In this document: positions 1 to 6,684 of the stretch, piece by piece
Numbering within the stretch: position 1 is the stretch's first letter
Layout of the letters: every line of letters starts with the position of its first letter
Source of the DNA: Planctomycetota bacterium
GTDB lineage: Bacteria; Planctomycetota; SKW154
Direction: 5' to 3'
NCBI GenBank assembly: GCA_026418755.1
Contig: JAOAAR010000033.1
Location: forward strand, 1 to 10,769
DNA: 10,769 nucleotides
Translations under genes and position numbers: made by a program
Notes under the pieces: generated by a model
Told to the model about the DNA's origin: nothing
What the model saw: only the letters and a program-made list of their open reading frames with translations
The model's database searches: none

Positions 1-94
1 ACTTTATCCCATCTTTCGTCTCAATTATGTCTTCTTTCTCTGCAATAAGGAGAGCAACGGTGAGCAAGACAATTGTGACCAAAAACCATCTCAT
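1..94 (-). CDS. N-terminus of an exported or membrane protein (partial)
   Basis: Only the first 31 codons are inside the window; the gene continues past the left edge. The ATG at 94-92 is preceded by a good Shine-Dalgarno (AGGAG, about 9 nt upstream) and by a promoter-like pair farther up. The peptide starts MRWFLVTIVLLTVALLIA and turns charged (EKEDIIETKDGIK). This is the pattern of a signal peptide or N-terminal membrane anchor: Arg, a hydrophobic run of about 16 residues, then a soluble acidic stretch. No cleavage motif or lipobox cysteine is obvious. The product cannot be identified from so short a piece. The gene lies 133 bp downstream of rpsI in the same direction but seems to have its own promoter, so it need not belong to the ribosomal operon. 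Confidence 0.6.
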   Translation of the reverse strand, partial: MRWFLVTIVLLTVALLIAEKEDIIETKDGIK

Positions 95-128
95 TTTTTC
101 TATCTCCTACAGGTTACGTTTTTATTTT

Positions 129-158
129 ATTAGACAACAGAACAGAAGGTTTGTTCAA
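129..158 (-). promoter_or_regulatory. Putative sigma70-type promoter for the left-edge gene
   Basis: Read on the minus strand, a -35-like TTGAAC (153-158) and a -10-like TCTAAT (129-134, five of six consensus bases) are separated by 18 nt. Transcription would start near 122 and leave a leader of about 28 nt before the ATG at 94. The surroundings are AT-rich. The -35 box is only a moderate match, and no experimental support is available. Confidence 0.4.
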
Positions 159-227
159 TTATTTTAGGGGGAAGTCGGAGAAAGGGAGGCGAATTCTGTG
201 GTTTGAGGAGTCTACAAACGGGTTTGA

Positions 228-626
228 CTAACGCTTGGAGAACTGGAATCCTCTGCGTGCTTTTCTGTAGCCGTATTTTTTCCGCTCGACTTCCCGCGGG
301 TCACGAGTAAGGAGTCCTGCTTCGCGTAGTTTTGGTTCGAGTCCTCGCTCGGCTTTCGCCAGCGCTCGAGCGAGCCCCAGTGAGACTGCTCCTGCCTGGC
401 CGTGGATGCCACCGCCTTTCACATTTACTGCCACATCGTAGTTTGAAGTTTTTTCAGTCACTACCAGTGGTGCTGTCGCTTCACGCTTATCCTGCTCCCG
501 TGCGAAGTATTCTTCAAACGGGCGCTCATTTACCACTATCCTGCCTGAGCCTGGCTTGATTCTTACTCTTGCAACTGATGTTTTGCGTCTTCCCGTTCCC
601 CAGATATATTGCTCTTTTGTTTTCAT
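228..626 (-). CDS. rpsI: 30S ribosomal protein S9
   Basis: This is a structural protein of the small ribosomal subunit whose basic C-terminal tail reaches the P-site tRNA. The 132-residue product has the family landmarks in order: GTGRRKTSVARVR near residues 10-22, the glycine-rich GGGIHGQAGA segment around 71-80, the LLTRDPREVERKKYG block near 105-119, and the diagnostic C-terminus ending FQFSKR. Its length is normal. The ATG at 626-624 overlaps the TGA of rplM (625-623) as ATGA, indicating translational coupling. A GGGAG sequence about 9-10 nt upstream can serve as ribosome binding site. Gene order rplM-rpsI is the standard bacterial one. Identification is secure. Confidence 0.98.
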   Translation of the reverse strand: MKTKEQYIWGTGRRKTSVARVRIKPGSGRIVVNERPFEEYFAREQDKREATAPLVVTEKTSNYDVAVNVKGGGIHGQAGAVSLGLARALAKAERGLEPKLREAGLLTRDPREVERKKYGYRKARRGFQFSKR

Positions 627-1105
627 TTCATAGGTCTCCCATAAGCGACAAGGAATGGGTCGATGGACTGCGGTTTTTGTGCTTTGTGAGGATGTGAAGA
701 GCCTCCATAAACTTTCAATTTTGAAAGAATCCGCCGCCCCAGATTGTTCTTTGGAAGCATTCTTTTTACAGCGTATTTTATCACCTTTTCAGGAGCAATC
801 TGCAGCATCTCTTCGATGCTCTTGCGTTTCAGCCCTCCGGGATATCCTGTGTAGCGAAGGTATCCGTCTTCTCTCTTCTTGTTTCCTGTGACGACGACTT
901 TTTCGGCATTTATGACGACGACAAAATCGCCGCAGTCGTAATTTTTCGTGTATGTTGGCTTGTGTTTGCCGATGAGGATTTTAGCCAGGGCGGATGAAAG
1001 TCGTCCTAGCACTTTTCCCTCGGCGTCTACCAGAAACCAGCGCCTACTTGCTGCTGCCTCCTCTTTTGTCAGCAGTTTTGTCCTCTCATGCTTTAATCTA
1101 TTCAT
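623..1105 (-). CDS. rplM: 50S ribosomal protein L13
   Basis: This is an early-assembling protein of the large ribosomal subunit that binds 23S rRNA. The product is 160 residues long. Family landmarks are WFLVDAEGKVLGRLSSALAK (about 23-42), the GKHKPTYTKNYDCGDFVVVI stretch (about 46-65), the KYAVKRMLPKNNLGR helix region (about 110-124) and a C-terminal HPHKAQKP (about 137-144). It carries roughly 15 extra residues at the N-terminus compared with the shortest family members. The ATG at 1105-1103 has AAGGGTG upstream at suitable spacing and sits about 22 nt after the predicted transcription start. It is the first gene of the rplM-rpsI operon and overlaps rpsI by 4 nt. Confidence 0.98.
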   Translation of the reverse strand: MNRLKHERTKLLTKEEAAASRRWFLVDAEGKVLGRLSSALAKILIGKHKPTYTKNYDCGDFVVVINAEKVVVTGNKKREDGYLRYTGYPGGLKRKSIEEMLQIAPEKVIKYAVKRMLPKNNLGRRILSKLKVYGGSSHPHKAQKPQSIDPFLVAYGRPMK

Positions 1106-1134
1106 TTTTTACACCCTTGAAGATAGGGTATAAA

Positions 1135-1163
1135 AGTTTATCCACGCTGATGCATACTGTCAA
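1135..1163 (-). promoter_or_regulatory. Strong sigma70-type promoter of rplM-rpsI
   Basis: On the minus strand there is a perfect -35 TTGACA (1158-1163), an ideal 17-nt spacer and a -10-like TAAACT (1135-1140, four of six bases). Transcription would begin around 1128, giving a leader of about 22 nt with room only for the ribosome binding site. This is the best promoter match in the window and fits the high expression needed for ribosomal proteins. The leader is too short for an obvious L13 autoregulatory structure. Confidence 0.7.
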
Positions 1164-1172
1164 GCAAAATTT

Positions 1173-1192
1173 AGAAAACGCAAGAGTTTTCT
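1173..1192 (-). terminator. Weak hairpin downstream of gyrA
   Basis: A 7-bp inverted repeat (AGAAAAC at 1173-1179, GTTTTCT at 1186-1192) with a 6-nt loop lies about 25-45 nt after the gyrA stop codon. Read in the gyrA direction it is followed by AAATTTTG rather than a clean run of T, and the stem is AT-rich. It could end the gyrA transcript before the rplM promoter, but it is a weak candidate. Confidence 0.25.
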
Positions 1193-1217
1193 TCTTCCGT
1201 TTGAGAGGAGGTAGAAA

Positions 1218-3629
1218 TCAGTCGCGCTCGATGCGCGCTACGCTGACAAGTCTGTCACCTTTATCGAGTCTCATTAACCAGACTCCTTTTGTGGCGCGTC
1301 CTGTCTGTCTTATGCTTTTTACGCCTGTTCTAATCATTTTGCCTCCTGCGCTAATGAGCATCAGTTCGTCTTCGTCGTGTGCCGCAAGGAGAGTGACGAC
1401 CTTGACGCCTTTTGGCAGTTTTGCGTTTATGATTCCTTTCCCGCCGCGTTTCTGGATTCTATATTCTTTAAAAGGAGTCCGTTTTCCTATGCCGTTGTCA
1501 AAGACTGTAAGGAGAGTGCCGTCTTTCTCGACGCAGACGGCGCCGCATACGGCGTCGCCTTCACGGAGGGTTATGCCTTTCACGCCTGCTGCGTTTCGCC
1601 CCATCAGGCGCACATCGCTTTCCGCGAATCTTATCGCAAACCCATCTTTTGTTCCCAGCACAATTTCGTCGTTGCCGCTTGTTACCAGAACATCTACGAG
1701 GCTGTCACCTTTTTTGAGGGCAATCGCTATGATTCCTGCTTTTGTCGGGCGGCTGAAGTTAGAAAGCAAAGTTTTCTTGACATACCCTTGGCGTGTGACG
1801 AAGAAGAGCGGACGCTTGTCGAACTGGCGCACTGCTATAATCTGTTCGATTCTGTCTTCGGCGGAGATAGAGAGAAGGTTGCTGATTGAACGGCCTTTTG
1901 AATCTCGTGCTCCTTGGGGGATTTCGAGTACCCGTAGCCAATAGAGTTTTCCTTTGTTGGTGAAGACTAAGAGCCAGTCGTGTGACGAACAGACATACAT
2001 ATGCTCAACGAAGTCCTCTTCTTTCATATCCGTTCCGATGACTCCTTTTCCGCCACGCCCTTGTCTCCTATACTGTTCCAAGGGGGTCTGTTTTATATAC
2101 CGCTGGTGCGTGACGGTGACAGCCACTTCGTGTTCGGGGACTATATCCTCGAGTGTAATCTCTTCGGGCTCTTGGTCCAGAATCTGTGTTCTGCGTGCGT
2201 CACCGTATTTTTCTTTCAAATCGTACAAATCCTCTTTGATGATGTCATAGACCGCTTCTTTTTTGTTCAGGATATGCCAGTAATCCTTTATCTTCTGGTT
2301 CAAGTCGTCGTGCTCTTTCATCAGTTTCTCTTTTTCGAGTCCGACCAGCCGTGAGAGTTGCATCGCCAGGATTGCGTTCGTTTGAGGCTCTGTGAGCGAA
2401 AACTGCGCCATCAGCCGCTCACGCGCTTCTTCTGTTGTGCGACTGGTCTTAATTGTTGCGATTACATCGTCGATGGATGCGAGAGCAATCAAGAGCCCTT
2501 TGACGATGTGCAGGCGCTCATTTGCCTTGTCCAGTAGGTACTGTGTTCTCCGTGTGACTATTTCAAATCGGTGGTCTATGTAACACTGCATCAACTCTTT
2601 TATGCTCATCGTGAGCGGACGGTTGTTGTGAAGCGCTATGAGGATTATTCCGAATGTTGTCTGCAAGACACCGTGCTTATACAACTGGTTCAGGACGACC
2701 TGCGGGTTCTCACCTTTCTTTATCTCTATTACAAGTCGAATCCCCTCTCTGTCGCTCTCGTCGCGGATGTCTGCGATTCCTTTGAGGGTTTCATCTTTTA
2801 CTAACTCCACCATTCGTTCGATGATACGGGTCTTTGTCACTTGGAAGGGTATCTCAGTTACGACAATCGCTTCTCGTCCTGTTTTTGATTTTTCGAAGCA
2901 GGTTTTTGCTCTCAATGTTATTTTTCCCTTTCCCGTTTTGTATGCCTCCTTGATTCCAGCGGTTCCGCAGATGATTCCTCCGGTGGGGAAATCAGGGCCT
3001 GGTAGGACTTTCAACAACTTGTCTACGCTCACATCAGGTTCGTCGATTAGCATGACGATTGCGTCAACCACTTCTGCGAGGTTATGAGGAGGGATGTTGG
3101 TTGCCATACCGACCGCTATACCTCCTGCTCCGTTTACCAGTAGGTTTGGGAACTTTGCTGGGAGGACACGAGGTTCTGTTCTTGTTTCGTCGTAGTTGGG
3201 GTCGAAGTCGACGGTATCTTTTTCCATATCTTCGAGCATTTCGACGGCCGCAGGAGCCATTCGTGCTTCTGTGTAACGCATTGCTGCGGGTGGGTCTCCG
3301 TCAATCGAGCCGAAGTTTCCTTGTCCTTCGATTAGGATATAGCGCATATTGAAATCTTGCGCCATACGGACCAATGTGGGGTAAATGACTTCTTCGCCGT
3401 GAGGATGATAATTTCCGCTCGTGTCGCCGCAGATTTTCGCGCACTTTCTGAATTTTGCTCGTGGGGTCAAATTGAGGTCGTTCATCGCCACAAGAATCCG
3501 TCTTTGGGAAGGCTTCAGTCCGTCTCTTACATCAGGCAGTGCACGCGAGACGATAACGCTCATCGCATAGGTCAAATAGGCATCCTTCATTCCCTCTTCT
3601 ATCAGCAATCTTTCAACTTTTTCTCCCAC
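1218..3629 (-). CDS. gyrA: DNA gyrase subunit A
   Basis: This is the DNA breakage-reunion subunit of gyrase, which acts with GyrB to introduce negative supercoils using ATP. The 803-residue product has the winged-helix/tower region with the catalytic tyrosine in AAMRYTEARM (Tyr119, next to Arg118), the conserved PNLLVNGAGGIAVGMATNIP (161-180) and a coiled-coil region near 430-475. The C-terminal beta-pinwheel carries two GyrA-box-like sequences: QGRGGKG (523-529, one mismatch to the Q-R/K-RGG-R/K-G consensus) and QKRGGKG (726-732, exact). These boxes mark gyrase rather than topoisomerase IV. The quinolone-resistance region reads HPHGEEVIYP (75-84), so the positions equivalent to E. coli Ser83 and Asp87 are Glu80 and Pro84. 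The start is GTG at 3629-3627, supported by AGGAG 7 nt upstream. No acidic C-terminal tail is present. gyrB is not in the window. Confidence 0.97.
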   Translation of the reverse strand: MGEKVERLLIEEGMKDAYLTYAMSVIVSRALPDVRDGLKPSQRRILVAMNDLNLTPRAKFRKCAKICGDTSGNYHPHGEEVIYPTLVRMAQDFNMRYILIEGQGNFGSIDGDPPAAMRYTEARMAPAAVEMLEDMEKDTVDFDPNYDETRTEPRVLPAKFPNLLVNGAGGIAVGMATNIPPHNLAEVVDAIVMLIDEPDVSVDKLLKVLPGPDFPTGGIICGTAGIKEAYKTGKGKITLRAKTCFEKSKTGREAIVVTEIPFQVTKTRIIERMVELVKDETLKGIADIRDESDREGIRLVIEIKKGENPQVVLNQLYKHGVLQTTFGIILIALHNNRPLTMSIKELMQCYIDHRFEIVTRRTQYLLDKANERLHIVKGLLIALASIDDVIATIKTSRTTEEARERLMAQFSLTEPQTNAILAMQLSRLVGLEKEKLMKEHDDLNQKIKDYWHILNKKEAVYDIIKEDLYDLKEKYGDARRTQILDQEPEEITLEDIVPEHEVAVTVTHQRYIKQTPLEQYRRQGRGGKGVIGTDMKEEDFVEHMYVCSSHDWLLVFTNKGKLYWLRVLEIPQGARDSKGRSISNLLSISAEDRIEQIIAVRQFDKRPLFFVTRQGYVKKTLLSNFSRPTKAGIIAIALKKGDSLVDVLVTSGNDEIVLGTKDGFAIRFAESDVRLMGRNAAGVKGITLREGDAVCGAVCVEKDGTLLTVFDNGIGKRTPFKEYRIQKRGGKGIINAKLPKGVKVVTLLAAHDEDELMLISAGGKMIRTGVKSIRQTGRATKGVWLMRLDKGDRLVSVARIERD

Positions 3630-3823
3630 TTTTTTCTCCTCAATGGTATACCTACTTTACTCTATTATTTTCCCGAAAAGTGGGCGCTACTCAACAAAAA
3701 GATACAGACTTGCAGGGGCAACTCGAGTCTTGCTCTTTATACTTCCACTGATGGGAAAATAGGGCTTGTTATGGGGATTTCGTTGCGGATAATTGTTTCT
3801 GTTGGCAGAGGAGGGGTGGGCAT
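3630..3823. promoter_or_regulatory. Divergent intergenic region between gyrA and apbE
   Basis: These 194 bp separate two divergently transcribed genes and must hold or host the promoters for both. Toward gyrA, TTGAGT and AATAAT can be paired with a long 19-nt spacer, a weak match. Toward apbE, a -10-like TATACT lies at 3738-3743 without a convincing -35. A perfect 8-bp palindrome, GGTATACC, lies about 15-22 nt upstream of the gyrA start, close to its Shine-Dalgarno, and could be an operator or chance. No protein-coding frame here is convincing. Confidence 0.4.
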
Positions 3824-4933
3824 TTGGGTAGGGAGAGAACGGTGAGGAGGCGGCTGCTATATGCGTTGTTTGCATTGGGGTTTGTTTGTGGAGTCTCGTA
3901 CTCCTTGTTGCGGAATGTATTTGACGCTGAGACTCAGGAGCGGTCTGAAGTCACTGTTACGACACATCTTTTTGAGAGGAATCTTGTAGGGTGCGAGGAG
4001 AAAGAGTATGTGCGCTATGCTTCGGTGCTTGGGACATCGATGAAGGTTATAGTGCATTGCAAGAGCAGGGAGATTGCTTGGGCGGCGACAGAGGCGGCGG
4101 TTAAGCGTGTGGTTGATATAGAGAGGAAGATGTCGAGGTTTCTGCCCGAGAGCGAGTTGTATAACTTGAATCGCTCTGCTTACAATGCGCCGTTTGTTAC
4201 AAGCGAGGAACTTTTTGAGGTGATTCGGCGTTCTTTAGAGTTTTGCGAGGCAAGCGGTGGTGCTCTCGACATAACCGTAGTTCCTTTGTTAGAGGTTTAT
4301 AAGAATGCGGCTCAAAAGGGGGTTTCGCCGACCAAAGAGGATAAGGAGGCTGCTTTGAAGAGAGTCGGGTGGCAAAGGGTAGTTCTTGATATTGCGAAGA
4401 AGAGTGTCAGGTTCGCGGTCGAAGGGATGGCGTTGGATTTGGGAGCGACAGCCAAAGGATATGCGGTTGACTGTGCGTTGAAGGTGATTGAGGGGTATGG
4501 AATAAAGAACGCCTTGGTGGAGATTGGAGGGGAAGTGAGGGTTTGTGGTGGGCAGGCGAATGGCAGGGAGTGGTTGATTGGGATAACTGACCCGCGCAAG
4601 TCGCATGAGTACTTGCGCAAAGTTGGATTTAAGGAGGGGGCGATTGCGACGAGTGGCAATTACGAGCGGTATTATGAGGTGGGGGGAAGGCGATTTTCGC
4701 ACATAGTTGACCCACGCACAGGGGAATCTTGTGACTATGCTGTTTCTGTGTCGGTTATTGCGGCGGACTGTTTCACCGCGGATTCTTTGGCTACTGCTGT
4801 TTCCGTTCTGGGTCCGGAGGAAGGGCTTGCTTTTGTGAAGAGGTTTCCAGGAGTAGAAGTGTTTATACTCTGGAAGGATGAAAGGGGTGAGAGGTTTGTA
4901 GAGAGTGAAGGGTTTGCGGGGTATATGCGGTGA
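3824..4933 (+). CDS. apbE: ApbE-family FAD:protein FMN transferase, membrane-anchored
   Basis: The family uses Mg2+ and FAD to attach FMN covalently to Ser/Thr of target flavoproteins such as Rnf or Nqr subunits outside the cytoplasmic membrane. The 369-residue product opens with a basic N-terminus and a hydrophobic segment (about 11-29), probably a membrane anchor; Cys22 is not in a good lipobox. Family motifs follow: MSRFLPESELYNLN (103-116), GGALDITVVPLL (145-156), MALDLGATAKGYAVD (202-216), EIGGEVRV (233-240), ATSGNYERYY (275-284), SHIVDPRTG (292-300) and the metal-binding ADSLATAVSVLG (319-330). Start: TTG at 3824 has an AGGAGG 9 nt upstream; GTG at 3842 is an alternative six codons in, with a weaker GGGAG. 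The stop overlaps the next gene's GTG start by GTGA, so the two are coupled. No recognisable flavinylation target is in the window. Confidence 0.93.
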   Translation: MGRERTVRRRLLYALFALGFVCGVSYSLLRNVFDAETQERSEVTVTTHLFERNLVGCEEKEYVRYASVLGTSMKVIVHCKSREIAWAATEAAVKRVVDIERKMSRFLPESELYNLNRSAYNAPFVTSEELFEVIRRSLEFCEASGGALDITVVPLLEVYKNAAQKGVSPTKEDKEAALKRVGWQRVVLDIAKKSVRFAVEGMALDLGATAKGYAVDCALKVIEGYGIKNALVEIGGEVRVCGGQANGREWLIGITDPRKSHEYLRKVGFKEGAIATSGNYERYYEVGGRRFSHIVDPRTGESCDYAVSVSVIAADCFTADSLATAVSVLGPEEGLAFVKRFPGVEVFILWKDERGERFVESEGFAGYMR

Positions 4934-6618
4934 AGCGGGTGATTCTGGCAAGAAATGCGGGTTTCTGTAGCGGCGTTCAGCGGGCGGTTGCTCTTGCTCT
5001 TAAGGCGGTGAAGCAGTCACGGAGGCTTTACACATTAGGGGACCTGATTCACAATCGGCAGGTTGTGGAGGCTTTGAGCAAGAAGGGGGTCGTTCCTATA
5101 AGAGACACTTCGTCTCTTAAAGCAGGGGATACGGTTTTGATTCGCAGTCACGGGGTTGAAAAGGAGGTGAAGGACGATTTGGAGAAGAGGAACATTTGCT
5201 TTATTGATGCTACTTGTCCGAATGTGATGCGCATTCACGGTATAATCAGTCGTGCGAGAGAGGCAGGCGAAAGGGTGGTCATATTCGGGGACAGGGGACA
5301 TCCTGAGGTAAAGGCGCTCTGTTCCGTGGTTCCTGATGCGTTTCTTATCTCCTTGCCTGATGAAGTGGAGTTGCTTCCGCGGGAGGACAGGGTGGTCTGT
5401 TTTGTTTCGCAGACGACGCAGAATAAGGAAGTTTTTGAGAGGATTGCGGCGCGACTGAAAGAGCGATTCAAGGAGGTGCGTGTTCATAATACAATTTGTC
5501 GCTCGACGACGGAGAGGCAGGAGGAACTGAAAGAGTTGTTGAAGGAAGCGGAGTGTGTGGTTGTGGTAGGAGGTGGCAATTCAGCGAACACGAAGCGGTT
5601 GGTGGAGATATCGGAGGCGGCAGGTAGAAAGACATATCGCATTGAGACTGCTCAGGACTTAAGAATTGAAGAACTTAAGAACTACAATACCATTGGTGTT
5701 GCTGCAGGTGCTTCTACGCCGAGATGGGTCATCAAGGAGGTTGTTCAAAGGATTCGTTCTGCTGTTGGTGAGAAGTCTCCGTTTTTTATGCCTCTTCTTC
5801 GTTTTCTTGTTCGAGGTAACATTCTTTCATCAGCCTCTGCTGCTGCTCTTACAATCTTCTCGTTGATTCTCCTCGACATTCCGTTTCATCTTTCTCTGGT
5901 TCTCGTCGCCGCTCTTTATGTCTTCGGGGTCCACACTGCAAACCAACTGATTGCACTTAAGCAAGAGCCACTGGGGGAGACCCTTTCTGTTTTTTTCTAC
6001 TTACGAGGATTCTCTTCGGCGGCTGCGGCTGTTCTGTCAGTGATTATACTCATTCAATTCGGTTTTTTTGCCAATCTGTTTCTTGTAATGGCAATAGTAG
6101 CAGGATTGCTTTATGGTGTTGAGATTCTGCCTGCGCGTCTTGCGCTTCGTTCTCTTAAGGACATTCCTGGTTCAAAGGAGATTTTCTGTGCTGTGGGATG
6201 GGCGTCGGTTGCTTCTATCTTGCCTGTTCTTGCGTTCAAAAAGAATCCTTCATTTACGACCGTTATGACGGCGTTTGCTCTCGCTTTCTTTCCGGTTTAT
6301 CTCCGTTCGATTCTCTTTGATGTCCGCCAGATGGAAAGAGATTCTTTGATGGGGAGGGAGACTACTATTCTTGCATTGGGTTCGCAGAGTACAAGGCGGA
6401 TAATAGCAATTGTCATCTGCGGCTGGTTCGGATTGTTGGTTTTCGCTGAAATCTTTCGTCTGTTTCGGAAGGATATAGGCGTCGCTTTTACTATGCCGTT
6501 GTGGTTTGCTGCTGTCCTTCTGTTGAGAAACAGAAAGTTTTTCAACAGAGAATGGGTTGTTGAGTCGTTTCTGGATTTGGGCATTGTCATTTCTGCTCTT
6601 CTGTTCATTCTCTGTTGA
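4930..6618 (+). CDS. ispH: IspH (HMBPP reductase) fused to a UbiA-like membrane domain
   Basis: Residues 1-280 are a complete IspH/LytB, the [4Fe-4S] enzyme that makes IPP and DMAPP from HMBPP in the last step of the MEP pathway. The cluster ligands are Cys13 (NAGFCSGVQRA), Cys96 (DATCPNV) and Cys190 (NTICRST). Substrate-pocket residues His41, His74, His124 and catalytic Glu126 (GHPEV), SQTTQN (160-165), NSAN (217-220) and Ser262 in GASTP are all present. Residues 285-562 form an integral membrane domain with about eight or nine hydrophobic segments. It resembles UbiA-superfamily prenyltransferases: a conserved Asn in HTANQ (335-339) and a second Asp-rich motif FDVRQMERDSLMGRETT (463-479). 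The usual first NDxxDxxxD motif has no aspartates here. The reading frame is uninterrupted, with no start or Shine-Dalgarno suggesting a separate gene. The GTG start overlaps the apbE stop. The IspH assignment is secure; the UbiA assignment is probable. Confidence 0.92.
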   Translation: MKRVILARNAGFCSGVQRAVALALKAVKQSRRLYTLGDLIHNRQVVEALSKKGVVPIRDTSSLKAGDTVLIRSHGVEKEVKDDLEKRNICFIDATCPNVMRIHGIISRAREAGERVVIFGDRGHPEVKALCSVVPDAFLISLPDEVELLPREDRVVCFVSQTTQNKEVFERIAARLKERFKEVRVHNTICRSTTERQEELKELLKEAECVVVVGGGNSANTKRLVEISEAAGRKTYRIETAQDLRIEELKNYNTIGVAAGASTPRWVIKEVVQRIRSAVGEKSPFFMPLLRFLVRGNILSSASAAALTIFSLILLDIPFHLSLVLVAALYVFGVHTANQLIALKQEPLGETLSVFFYLRGFSSAAAAVLSVIILIQFGFFANLFLVMAIVAGLLYGVEILPARLALRSLKDIPGSKEIFCAVGWASVASILPVLAFKKNPSFTTVMTAFALAFFPVYLRSILFDVRQMERDSLMGRETTILALGSQSTRRIIAIVICGWFGLLVFAEIFRLFRKDIGVAFTMPLWFAAVLLLRNRKFFNREWVVESFLDLGIVISALLFILC

Positions 6619-6649
6619 TGGAAGAAGGGGTAAAAGGGCATTTGACGGT

Positions 6650-6670
6650 AGAGAGTTCTGGCTCTCTTTC
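6650..6670. terminator. Small hairpin between convergent genes
   Basis: The 66-bp gap between the ispH-ubiA stop and the convergent MFS stop holds a 6-bp stem (AGAGAG 6650-6655, CTCTCT 6662-6667) with loop TTCTGG, followed on the plus strand by TTTC. The position suits a shared terminator for two converging transcripts. The stem is short and the T-tract poor, so it would be weak. Confidence 0.35.
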
Positions 6671-6684
6671 CGGTTTCTGGGGTG

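Noticed and set aside
215..226. Inverted repeat CAAAC-GG-GTTTG just downstream of rpsI as a terminator
   Set aside because: The loop would be only 2 nt and the stem 5 bp, with no T-run after it in the rpsI direction.
994..1944. Long plus-strand open frame (316 codons) antisense to rplM and gyrA
   Set aside because: It overlaps two unmistakable genes, is extremely rich in Ser, Arg and Pro, shows no domain, and mirrors the codon structure of gyrA on the other strand.
1218..3629. Topoisomerase IV subunit ParC as an alternative to GyrA
   Set aside because: GyrA-box sequences are present in the C-terminal pinwheel and the six-blade-length C-terminal domain is complete, both of which mark gyrase.
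4289..4951. Minus-strand open frame of 220 codons opposite apbE
   Set aside because: It lies entirely antisense to apbE and the start of ispH, has a Pro/Arg/Asn-rich low-complexity composition, and has no ribosome binding site.
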